Origin: a virus
Virus record (IMG/VR): IMGVR_UViG_3300042434_000205
Coordinates: 1-33,467 of that record
Length of the DNA stretch: 33,467 bases
Direction: 5' to 3' (one strand)
The notes under the pieces were generated by a model. The model was given only the letters and a program-made list of their open reading frames with translations. It made no database searches and was not told the DNA's origin. This document shows positions 13,139 through 20,193 of this stretch, piece by piece (within the stretch, counting starts at the first letter, position 1; every line of letters begins with the position of its first letter). The position numbers and the translations under genes are program-made.

Positions 13139-14984
13139 GTTGATCTACCTCATCAAAAGGGTCCCATTCGGGTTCCGGTTCGGGCTTGGCGTTCGGCGCC
13201 TCATCGGCTGGCCGATTATATGCCTTGATGTCAAAAAAGCCCGTCTCTGCGTTCTTCGCATAAGTCACGGTTGACGGCGCAACCTTTCCGCCGTCCGTAA
13301 CTCGGTCAAATGAACTCCACGCCACCTGCCCGCGAACATGCGGCGCGTCTGGCAAGAACCAGGTGGCAAATTGCCGATATGGCGTGACCCATTCCACGCG
13401 CATCGTGCGGTTTCCTGATCGGCTGATGCCTGGCGCGCAGGACATGCTCACAACCTTGTCCGTCTGCGTGCGCGTTGGGTCTTTCTTCAGCGCCTTGAAA
13501 TCGGCCACCAGCTTTTCGTTGGGGTCAACAATCTCGCCCTTGCATGTCACGCAATACCGGGCCGCGATGTCGTTGTCTGCCGCACAATGCGGGCATTCCT
13601 TGTAGGTCCAGCGATAACCGCAACGCTCGTATTCTCCGCGCTTGCCAGCCTGCACAAGCCCCATGCAGCGCCGCCCGTGGTGGCCTGAGATCGGGCCGAA
13701 GTCGGACATGATCTGTCGCCCGTCCAGATCCAGAACATAGCCCGCCTCGTCTTTCTGGTATCCCAGATATTGCACGTTGGCGCTGAAGCTGTTTTCGTAT
13801 TGGCACGATGGGCAGACGCAGGTCAGCCCGCCACCGCCGGCAGCAGCTTTCCCAGCCTTCACCACCGGCGCGAACAGATCGCCGTCAGGACAATGGTCGT
13901 CAAGGTTCGTGGTGTAGTCCAGCACCAAGCAGTCGGTCTTGCCTTGATGCAAGCGAAGCCCGCGCCCAATGATCTGTTGCAGCAGGCCAACGCTTTCGGT
14001 CTTGCGAAGGATGGCGATCAGATCGACGTGGCTGGCATCGAACCCGGTCGTCAGCACCGACACATTGACCAGATATTTGATCTGCTGCGCCTTGAACCGC
14101 CGCAGGATGTCGTCGCGCTTGCCCTTCGGCGTTTCGCCCGTAACGATCTCGGACATTTCCGGCGGAAGGCTGGCCATGATTTCATGCGCGTGCTTCACTG
14201 TGGCCGCGAAGAACATCACGCCCCGGCGATCCTGCGCCTGCGCCACGACATCGCCCACGATGGCCGCCGTCTTGCGCCCGTGGCCGTGATAGGCGCGATC
14301 CACCGCGTCGGCATCAAACTGGCCCCGGCTGTTCAGCGCCAGCCCGCTGGTGTCGTATCCGCTGGCATTGATCTGGCCGATCACCGGCGGCGTCAGGAAC
14401 CCCATCTCAATCAGAGACCGCGCGTCTATTTTGTAGACGCACTTGGCAAAGTATGGATCGCGCGCGTTATCTTCTCCGTTAATTCTGCCGCTTTCATGCT
14501 CTCGGAAGATCCATCCTGACCCTAAACGGTAAGGCGTGGCCGTCAGCCCGCAGACGCGCAGGTTCGGGTTGCCATCCCGCATCGCTTCGATGATCTCGCG
14601 CACCGTTGGCGTGATGCCGTGCGCCTCGTCCAGGATCACCAGCGCATAGTGATCCTTGAACCGGCTAACGCGGTTTTTCACGGTCAGCGGTGATCCAAAC
14701 ACCACCGGGTGCCGTAGTTCCTTTGCGCCCGCCGATGCTGAGAACATGCTGGCGCGGTTTCCCGTCGCCAGAAACTTGTCGCGGTTCTGCGTGACCAACT
14801 CGGCGCTCGGCGCAAGGCACAGCACGCGCTTGCCCGTCATGCGGTGAATGACCGCCGCAATCTCCGCAATGATGTGCGACTTGCCCGCGCCCGTGGCGGC
14901 ATCGATGATGAACGGCGCTGTGCTGCGCTTCATCCAATCCAGTGCAGCCTGGGCCGCGTCAGCCTGATATGGGCGGAGGGTCAT
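13125..14984 (-). CDS. SF2 DEAD/DEAH-type helicase with C-terminal zinc ribbons
   Basis: This 619-residue protein carries superfamily 2 motifs: a Q-motif-like RPYQADA at the start, Walker A ATGAGKS at 30-36, DEAH at 119-122, GLTATPYR at 147-154 and motif VI QIIGRGLRLHQG in the second domain. After about residue 380, Cys pairs (CVCPSCQ, then CGYRW, CPHC and CVTC) form zinc-ribbon-like units. It would use ATP to unwind or remodel DNA during phage replication and recombination. ATG 14984 overlaps the exonuclease stop (ATGA). The gene lies between the exonuclease and the VRR nuclease. Confidence 0.92.
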   Translation of the reverse strand: MTLRPYQADAAQAALDWMKRSTAPFIIDAATGAGKSHIIAEIAAVIHRMTGKRVLCLAPSAELVTQNRDKFLATGNRASMFSASAGAKELRHPVVFGSPLTVKNRVSRFKDHYALVILDEAHGITPTVREIIEAMRDGNPNLRVCGLTATPYRLGSGWIFREHESGRINGEDNARDPYFAKCVYKIDARSLIEMGFLTPPVIGQINASGYDTSGLALNSRGQFDADAVDRAYHGHGRKTAAIVGDVVAQAQDRRGVMFFAATVKHAHEIMASLPPEMSEIVTGETPKGKRDDILRRFKAQQIKYLVNVSVLTTGFDASHVDLIAILRKTESVGLLQQIIGRGLRLHQGKTDCLVLDYTTNLDDHCPDGDLFAPVVKAGKAAAGGGGLTCVCPSCQYENSFSANVQYLGYQKDEAGYVLDLDGRQIMSDFGPISGHHGRRCMGLVQAGKRGEYERCGYRWTYKECPHCAADNDIAARYCVTCKGEIVDPNEKLVADFKALKKDPTRTQTDKVVSMSCAPGISRSGNRTMRVEWVTPYRQFATWFLPDAPHVRGQVAWSSFDRVTDGGKVAPSTVTYAKNAETGFFDIKAYNRPADEAPNAKPEPEPEWDPFDEVDQHAAE

Positions 14985-15844
14985 CTGACCCCCCAATAGC
15001 TTGACGGCTTGCCGCGATACGGTTCGAGATCGGCATCGGGCAGAAGCGCCTTGACCGCTTTGGCATAGGCAATCGCGCCCGCCTTTTCAGTTTTGGTCAG
15101 CTTGCGCCCGGCGAAAACCACGTTCTTCTCGCCTGCGATCTTCACCATGTCGGCAATCAATTCCTTCTTGCGCTCCTCGGCTCGATCCAGCGCCTCGCAG
15201 ATCTGGTCATATTCGGCCATGATGCGGTGCGCCTCTGGCGTGTCGATGATCGGGCGCTTTGGCTCAAGGTGAACGTCTGGCGTCTTGCGCTCGTCAACGT
15301 ACTCGGCATGAAACTGGCGCAGGTTTGGCAGCGAAAACGCCTGCCACATCTCATCAACCTCGACACGTTCCAGCATCGTGCCGTTGGGGGACCATTGATA
15401 GAAATCCCACCACTTGCGCCCCGTGACCCAGAGCGAAAACTGGATCTGGTCGTAATAGTGCCGCTGTTCCTTCAGCGGCTTGAACACTGGCTCCTCGTCT
15501 TTACGAAGGCCAAACGGGCATTTGATCTCAAGCCCGCCATCTTCGCCGATCAGCCCGTCCGGGCTGCACCCGGCCCAATGCTCGTAATTCACAAAGCCGA
15601 TCTGTTCGACCTCGTTGCCCGTTTCCATGATGTATTCGGTCAGAGCGCCTGCCTCGTTGCGCGTTCCGTATTCGGTGGCGATGTTGCCCTCAAATTCTTC
15701 GGGCGCCCCGTGATACGCGCGCACCAAGCGGCGCATGATGTCATCGCGTGTGGCATAGGGCGCATTGCCCAAGATCGCGCCAACGATTGATGCTGTGATC
15801 CGCCCTGCCCGTGCCTCAAACCATGCTAGACTGCGTTGTTCCAT
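14981..15844 (-). CDS. YqaJ/lambda-type exonuclease (viral recombinase)
   Basis: The 287-residue enzyme has the YqaJ pattern: EQRSLAWFEARAGRITAS at the start, a GTRNEAGALTEY helix near residue 60, GCSPDGLI with the catalytic Asp, GGLEIKCP with the Glu-x-Lys pair, and Gln/Tyr in YYDQIQFSLW. It would digest 5' strands of duplex DNA to expose ssDNA for annealing. In the same operon lie the SSB-like protein and the Sak4-like ATPase, so together they form a recombination system. ATG 15844 has GGAG six bases upstream; the longer TTG start at 15916 would read through an inverted repeat and is rejected. Confidence 0.92.
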   Translation of the reverse strand: MEQRSLAWFEARAGRITASIVGAILGNAPYATRDDIMRRLVRAYHGAPEEFEGNIATEYGTRNEAGALTEYIMETGNEVEQIGFVNYEHWAGCSPDGLIGEDGGLEIKCPFGLRKDEEPVFKPLKEQRHYYDQIQFSLWVTGRKWWDFYQWSPNGTMLERVEVDEMWQAFSLPNLRQFHAEYVDERKTPDVHLEPKRPIIDTPEAHRIMAEYDQICEALDRAEERKKELIADMVKIAGEKNVVFAGRKLTKTEKAGAIAYAKAVKALLPDADLEPYRGKPSSYWGVR

Positions 15845-15873
15845 TTCCGGCTCCAATCGGTTAAAGTTTGTTT

Positions 15874-15933
15874 GCCCAGCGCCGCGCCTCTGAATGCTCA
15901 GGGTAATCGGCTCCAACCTTCACGGCGCTGGGC
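15874..15933. repeat. Perfect 11-bp inverted repeat in exonuclease leader
   Basis: GCCCAGCGCCG (15874-15884) and CGGCGCTGGGC (15923-15933) flank 38 bases between the SSB-like stop and the exonuclease start. The loop contains a copy of TTGGAGCCG that also forms the exonuclease ribosome site. No T-run follows. It may be an RNA stem controlling exonuclease translation, an RNA-processing site or an operator. Confidence 0.6.
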
Positions 15934-15945
15934 GATCCGTTCACA

Positions 15946-16596
15946 TCACAGGAACTGCGGAGCGAACGGGATTTCGTCATCCATCACCGGCGCGCGATAG
16001 CTGCCACCGGCAGCGCCTGCGCCGAAGTCATCACGCGATCCTGACGCCATGCCAGACCCGCCTGCCGGCAGAGGCTTGGCTTCCGCAATGTGGATGTCCT
16101 TTGATGCCTTGGAAGCCACCGCAGAAACCCAATTGCCGTGCATCATGCCGCCGTTGCGCGTGTCAGGCATCGACCACGTCATGATCGTGCAGACCATCGG
16201 CTTGTTGGTCAGCGCCATCACCAGATCATCGGTCGTCGGAATGCCCGGCTTTGCGGTCAGCTTGCCGCCCGCGTTGGCATCAATGGCCGCCAGCATCTTG
16301 CGTGCCTTGTCGCGCTTGTTCTTGGCAGCCGCCTCGTCCTTCGCGCCAGGGTCTGCGTCAGTGACCCACAGCTTGTGAAACACCTTGCGGTTCTTGTATT
16401 CCTCGGGTGCAAGCACCGTCCAGCGCGCCGAGATAAACTCCTCGCCCGACAGTTTGCGGTCCCATTTGATCTCATCGATCATGGCCAGCACCGACGACCC
16501 CGCCGGGATCGGTTCGATGTTGCCCGAAGGCACCTCATATTCAGTGCCAGTGTTTGCGGCGGTGTCGCCGGTTGAGAGATCCCAGAAAGACATCAT
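15946..16596 (-). CDS. SSB-like / DUF669-like ssDNA-binding protein
   Basis: The 216-residue protein has a beta-rich N-terminal half (YEVPSGNIEPIPAGSSVLAM, then GEEFISARWTVLAPEEYKNR, then KVFHKLWV), resembling the DUF669-type replacement for SSB in phages. A Gly/Ala-rich linker follows, and the end is DDEIPFAPQFL, an acidic Phe-containing tip like that of bacterial SSB. It would coat ssDNA and recruit partners through the tip. The genes for its likely partners lie on both sides. The start overlaps the Sak4-like stop (ATGA). Confidence 0.75.
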   Translation of the reverse strand: MMSFWDLSTGDTAANTGTEYEVPSGNIEPIPAGSSVLAMIDEIKWDRKLSGEEFISARWTVLAPEEYKNRKVFHKLWVTDADPGAKDEAAAKNKRDKARKMLAAIDANAGGKLTAKPGIPTTDDLVMALTNKPMVCTIMTWSMPDTRNGGMMHGNWVSAVASKASKDIHIAEAKPLPAGGSGMASGSRDDFGAGAAGGSYRAPVMDDEIPFAPQFL

Positions 16597-17393
16597 GCTT
16601 CCCCTTCGTTGATGGTTTTGGTTTGTGCAGGTGCAGCGCCGCCCAAAGACGGGATGACGCGGGCCAGCGGGTTTTGGCCGAGGTGGTATTCCAGCGGATC
16701 GGTGATGCCGTAGCGGTTCTTGGACACGTTGGCCGCCGTGGCGTGGACAACCATTTCCAGATCGCCCGTGCTGATCGCCTTCTTGCGGTCGCCCTCGTCG
16801 CCCTTGGTGTATGTGACCAAACGCAGGAAACCCACGACATCAACGTCGTCCGTGTAAGGCGGCTGCGACTTCGGTGGCAGGCGCAGCGTCCAGCGCATGT
16901 AATCGTCAACGTCTGGCAGCTTCAGCGTTTCGACATCGGCGTGCGCGACAAACACAACGTGCATCCCGCGCTTTTCATTCGCCAGCCCAGCGCCCTTGCG
17001 AACCCGCTGGTGCATAGCCGAAACCGCAGCCGTGCCTGCGCCGTATCCACCAAGGGCTTGGTTGATGCTCTTGGCCTTCGGATCTTGCGCCAGAACATCC
17101 GCCACGAACAGCCGCTCAAGGGCGGTCACGCTGTCGATCACCAGCGTCTGGTATTCGTGCGGTTCGTGGATGATGGCCGTGATCTGTTCCCAAAGGTCAG
17201 CAGCCTTTTGCAGCAGCGGGAAAGCGTCCGGGCGATTGCCTGCCGGGATCGCCTGCATCCCATCCTCGGCGCGGATGAAGATCGGCTTCGGGAATGCCGC
17301 CGCAAGGCTCGTCTTGCCTCGCCCAGCATCGCCGCAAATAGTTACAATAACAGGCCGATCAACCGGCTTGCGCGCTAACTCCATGATTGACAT
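16593..17393 (-). CDS. Sak4-like RecA-fold ATPase / phage nucleotide-binding protein
   Basis: The 266-residue protein has Walker A GDAGRGKTS at residues 21-29 and Walker B TLVIDSV at 83-89, followed by the ALERLF and HVVFVAHAD segments typical of the phage nucleotide-binding (AAA_24) family that includes Sak4 single-strand annealing proteins. With the YqaJ-type exonuclease and SSB-like protein it completes an exonuclease/annealase set. A different role, such as DNA-packaging or replication ATPase, cannot be excluded by sequence alone. AAGGA precedes the first ATG, seven bases away. It is the first gene of the leftward operon. Confidence 0.85.
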   Translation of the reverse strand: MSIMELARKPVDRPVIVTICGDAGRGKTSLAAAFPKPIFIRAEDGMQAIPAGNRPDAFPLLQKAADLWEQITAIIHEPHEYQTLVIDSVTALERLFVADVLAQDPKAKSINQALGGYGAGTAAVSAMHQRVRKGAGLANEKRGMHVVFVAHADVETLKLPDVDDYMRWTLRLPPKSQPPYTDDVDVVGFLRLVTYTKGDEGDRKKAISTGDLEMVVHATAANVSKNRYGITDPLEYHLGQNPLARVIPSLGGAAPAQTKTINEGEA

Positions 17394-17413
17394 GGATCGT
17401 TCCTTTCTTGTTT

Positions 17414-17457
17414 GGCACCTTGTGCCTTGCGTGGCGGGTCACGCTCCAAATCCCGCC
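17414..17457. promoter_or_regulatory. Two hairpins in the Sak4-like gene leader
   Basis: GGCAC-CTT-GTGCC (17414-17426) and GGCGGG-N13-CCCGCC (17433-17438/17452-17457) lie between the promoter region and the ribosome site of the leftward operon. They could be operators or attenuating RNA stems. Both are short. Confidence 0.35.
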
Positions 17458-17459
17458 TG

Positions 17460-17491
17460 TTGACATTGCATATTGCGCCGTGGCATGTCAA
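17460..17491. promoter_or_regulatory. Face-to-face divergent promoter region
   Basis: TTGACA on the plus strand (17460-17465) and TTGACA on the minus strand (17491-17486) point at each other and form an imperfect palindrome. The leftward copy with a 17-base spacer gives CAATGT as -10; the rightward -10 is poor. The region separates the recombination operon from the HTH gene at 17525, so the boxes may be operator half-sites as much as promoters. Confidence 0.45.
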
Positions 17492-17524
17492 TAGGGCATG
17501 ATGCACAAAAAAGGAGAGCATGAC

Positions 17525-17701
17525 GTGCTGACACTTAACGAGATCAAGCGCCTGCTGGCGGACCGCCGACTAGATATTGTGTCGAGCGCCACCGGCGTTC
17601 ACCGCAACACCCTGGCCGCTATTCGAGATGGCAAGAATGACAACCCGACGCATCGGACGCTGCAAAGCCTGTCGGATTACTTCACCGCAATGGACTGCTG
17701 A
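17525..17701 (+). CDS. Second small HTH regulator
   Basis: A 58-residue helix-turn-helix protein: LTLNEIKRLLADRRLDIVSS, then ATGVHRNTLAAIRDGKNDNP, then THRTLQSLSDYF, the classic XRE/Cro layout. It is divergent from the Sak4-like operon and probably controls it and its own operon. GTG 17525 is preferred because AAAGGAGAG lies at 17510-17517; the ATGs at 17498 and 17501 have weaker signals and would add a Lys/His-rich lead. Confidence 0.75.
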   Translation: MLTLNEIKRLLADRRLDIVSSATGVHRNTLAAIRDGKNDNPTHRTLQSLSDYFTAMDC

Positions 17702-17702
17702 C

Positions 17703-18167
17703 ATGGACTGGGATTTCCCGGCACCAACGCGAGATGCACCCGTCGCTGAAAAGCCAAAGCCAGCGCCTGCCCGCCCGGCGCAGGTCGATCTGCCGCGCGT
17801 GCCTGATTACATCGTGGAGCAATGCCTGACCCACCTCGGCGCTTTCGCAAAGCAAGACCACGAAGCCGTGGCCTGGGCCTGCTATGACTGGCTGCAAATC
17901 AATCAGGCCGGCCTGCCCGTCCTGCCGCTCATTGATGGTGCCGCCCGCGAAGACGCACGCTTCTGGGCTGAGACGGCGCACCCGGCTGAGTTGGAATGTT
18001 ACGCCTTGGCCGCCATCGACCGGCTGGGTGGCATCAGCAGCGGTCATGCCATGTTCGCCTCTCGGCAAATCAAGCGCTTGGCTGGCGCGTTGTTTAAGCG
18101 CATGTCGCCCGGCGAACAGGCGGCGTTTGCAAAGTGGATAAAGGAACAAACAGATGAGCGCGGATGA
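17703..18167 (+). CDS. Hypothetical protein upstream of replication ATPase
   Basis: The 154-residue product has a Pro/Ala-rich N-terminal linker (PAPTRDAPVAEKPKPAPARP) followed by a helical domain from about residue 35 (YIVEQCLTHLGAFAK, CYDWLQINQAG, IDRLGGISSGHAMFASRQIK). No family is recognised. Its place directly before and overlapping the DUF3987-like gene suggests a replication accessory role. The start ATG 17703 is one base after the regulator stop; a longer frame from 17577 reads antisense-like residues. Confidence 0.65.
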   Translation: MDWDFPAPTRDAPVAEKPKPAPARPAQVDLPRVPDYIVEQCLTHLGAFAKQDHEAVAWACYDWLQINQAGLPVLPLIDGAAREDARFWAETAHPAELECYALAAIDRLGGISSGHAMFASRQIKRLAGALFKRMSPGEQAAFAKWIKEQTDERG

Positions 18168-19653
18168 TTTCGCAGACTTTGAAGCAGGCTATAACGGCGC
18201 GAAGTTTGGCGCCCAGCCCGCGCAGACCTATTCCGACGACTTCAGCGCCGAGGACTTCGCACCGCCAGCGCCAGAAGCCCCGGAGCGCAATGACCGTTTC
18301 CCACCGCCATTCCAGCTCGACGGCGTAGATCTGCTGACCCCGCCAGGCTTCGTCGGTGACGTGGCCGCATGGATCGACAGCCAGTGTCGCTTCCCGCGCC
18401 GGCGCTTGGCCGTGGCATCCGCCATCACCGCCATTGGCAACATCGGCGGCCTGCGCCATGAGGACGCTCGAGACGGCGTGACAGCCAACCTCCTGGCCTT
18501 TTGCGTGGCAGCATCCGCCACCGGCAAGGAAGCCGTTATGCAGGCCACCACAGATCTGCACATTGCGGCGGGCGTGCATTACGCGCTGCAAGGCGGCATC
18601 AAGTCCGAGCAGGAAATCATGCGGAACCTGATCGAGCATCAGGCAGCCTATTACATCATTGACGAGATCGGGATCTTTCTCATCAAGGTCCGCAACGCCC
18701 AGCGCCGTGGTGGCGCGGCTTACCTTGAAAGCGTGTTCGGCGCGATCATGTCGGGCTATTCCAAGGCCAACAGCCGGATGCTTCTGCAAGGCGACACCAA
18801 GCGCGAACTCCGCAAGCTATACGGCGCAATTGCCGCCAAGGCCGAGGACGATGGCCGCGAGGATCAGGCCGCACGCGCCCAGCGGATGCTGCGAATGATT
18901 GACGAGGGCCTGGACCGCCCGTTCCTATCGGTGGTCGGCTTTACCACGCCCGGCACCTTTGACCAGATCATGGACGGCGAAACAGCCACGCAGGGCTTCG
19001 TTGGCCGCGCCATCATCGTATCCGAGACAGACAACAACCCAGAAGAACGTGACGCCTTCCGAAAGCGCCCGATGCCAGAAGGTCTGGCCATGAAGCTGGC
19101 GCAGATTTTCCACGGCGGCAATTTCGACGTGATGAACAGCGGTGGCCGCATCGAATACTCCGGCGACCGCGAACTGGTCCGCACCGACGACGACGCCAGC
19201 GAGATGCTCCGCAAGGTCAGCAAGTGGCTGCATTCCTACGCCGAGGAAATGGGCGAGAACACCGGCGAAGCATCCGTTGCCATGATCCGCCGCGCCTATG
19301 AGTTGGTCGCAAAGATTAGCTTCATATTGGCCATCCCAACAGCTCAAAGAACCGCCGAGCATGTGCGCTGGGCCTTCGCCTATGTCCGCGCTGAACTGGA
19401 CGCCAAGATCAAGCTTGTCTTTGCCAACGACAACTCCAAGGACCGCCCAGAGGAAGCAATCGCCGCGCGGGTCATCAATTACATCGACCCGGACAAGGGC
19501 GCATCGACCAAGGTTCTGGCAAACCGCATGAGGATGAAGCCCGAGGCGCTTGAGCCGATCCTTAACAAAATGGTGAGCGCAGGCATGATCCGCCGCGAAG
19601 CTGGCAAGAAGGCTTGGAAGGGGAAAATACCAGATGTTTGGGTGGTGGCGTGA
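18154..19653 (+). CDS. DUF3987-like replication ATPase
   Basis: The 499-residue protein has an acidic disordered lead (residues 1-50) and then the pattern of the DUF3987 primase/helicase-associated family (PPGFVGDVAAWIDSQCRFPR). The P-loop position is ASATGKEA (120-127), with Ala in place of the first Gly and Glu in place of Ser/Thr, so nucleotide binding may be altered. YYIIDEIGIF (166-175) fits Walker B. The C-terminus (about 435-499) looks like a winged helix (ASTKVLANRMRMKPEALEPI). It probably acts at phage replication initiation. It overlaps the upstream gene by 14 bases. Confidence 0.65.
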   Translation: MSADDFADFEAGYNGAKFGAQPAQTYSDDFSAEDFAPPAPEAPERNDRFPPPFQLDGVDLLTPPGFVGDVAAWIDSQCRFPRRRLAVASAITAIGNIGGLRHEDARDGVTANLLAFCVAASATGKEAVMQATTDLHIAAGVHYALQGGIKSEQEIMRNLIEHQAAYYIIDEIGIFLIKVRNAQRRGGAAYLESVFGAIMSGYSKANSRMLLQGDTKRELRKLYGAIAAKAEDDGREDQAARAQRMLRMIDEGLDRPFLSVVGFTTPGTFDQIMDGETATQGFVGRAIIVSETDNNPEERDAFRKRPMPEGLAMKLAQIFHGGNFDVMNSGGRIEYSGDRELVRTDDDASEMLRKVSKWLHSYAEEMGENTGEASVAMIRRAYELVAKISFILAIPTAQRTAEHVRWAFAYVRAELDAKIKLVFANDNSKDRPEEAIAARVINYIDPDKGASTKVLANRMRMKPEALEPILNKMVSAGMIRREAGKKAWKGKIPDVWVVA

Positions 19654-19931
19654 TGTTACACACGATTTTACACATGCCTGATAACTTGCAAGCCATTGAT
19701 AAGGCTGTCAAAAACGGCAAGTTTAAACTTTGCGATGTTTACACCTATATCAGTCATAATATCTCAGCCAGAGAGACCACCTATAGCCCCTATGGGAGAG
19801 AAATAAGTAAGTATATATATATGTGTAAACATATAATATCTATAGAAAAGCCTTACAGGCCAATGGGTTACAAGTTATCGCGTCTGTGTATCTTGGTGCG
19901 TAATGTGCAAACATCATGGAGGGGCAAATGA
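19653..19931 (+). CDS. Doubtful ORF in AT-rich island
   Basis: An ATG overlapping the previous stop (TGATG) opens a 92-codon frame with Tyr/Ile/Lys-rich content (YTYISHNISARETTYSPYG, KYIYMCKHIISIEKPYR). The base and codon usage is quite unlike all neighbours. It may be a horizontally acquired small gene, or only an open frame across an origin-like AT-rich segment. The next gene has its own GGAGGGG. Confidence 0.3.
   Translation: MLHTILHMPDNLQAIDKAVKNGKFKLCDVYTYISHNISARETTYSPYGREISKYIYMCKHIISIEKPYRPMGYKLSRLCILVRNVQTSWRGK
19655..19860. other. AT-rich island with TTTACAC repeats, origin candidate
   Basis: This stretch is far richer in A and T than the flanks. It carries TTTACACA at 19667-19674, GTTTACAC at 19737-19744 and their reverse complement TGTGTAAAC at 19822-19830, plus TTACACA at 19656-19662. 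A TA run lies at 19811-19821. Repeats beside an AT-rich unwinding tract next to a replication ATPase gene are the layout of an iteron-type origin. Confidence 0.4.
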
Positions 19932-20146
19932 CCACCATCTACATCACGGGAGACACCAAGCCGGATGCCCTGTACACCGCGCTGGCCGAGGCACAGAAGG
20001 GCGACCGCATCGTCTACCATGTCGGCCAGACTTGCGGCGGCATCCATCGCCACGCGGCTGCCAGAGCCGAGACCGACAAGCTGGTCTTCCTGTTCTGCAA
20101 GCGCGAGGGCGTAGGACAGTTTGCATATTTGGCGGTGAAGCGCTAA
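19928..20146 (+). CDS. Hypothetical 72-aa protein
   Basis: The product starts MTTIYITGDTKPDALYTALA and contains VYHVGQTCGGIHRHAAARAE and FLFCKREGVGQFAYLAVKR. The alternating beta/alpha pattern suggests a compact folded domain. Similar short proteins occur in alphaproteobacterial phages, without known function. GGAGGGG precedes ATG 19928; the ATG at 19916 lies before it and is rejected. Confidence 0.65.
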   Translation: MTTIYITGDTKPDALYTALAEAQKGDRIVYHVGQTCGGIHRHAAARAETDKLVFLFCKREGVGQFAYLAVKR

Positions 20147-20193
20147 ACTGCGCCCAGCGACCGGGCCGCTCTGTCCGAGATGAGGTGGAAAAC

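Noticed and set aside
13770-14519. A 249-codon plus-strand frame
   Set aside because: It is antisense to the helicase gene, whose motifs are clear; the composition is typical of a shadow frame.
16554-17378. A 274-codon plus-strand frame
   Set aside because: Antisense to the Sak4-like ATPase, which has intact Walker motifs; no recognisable domain.
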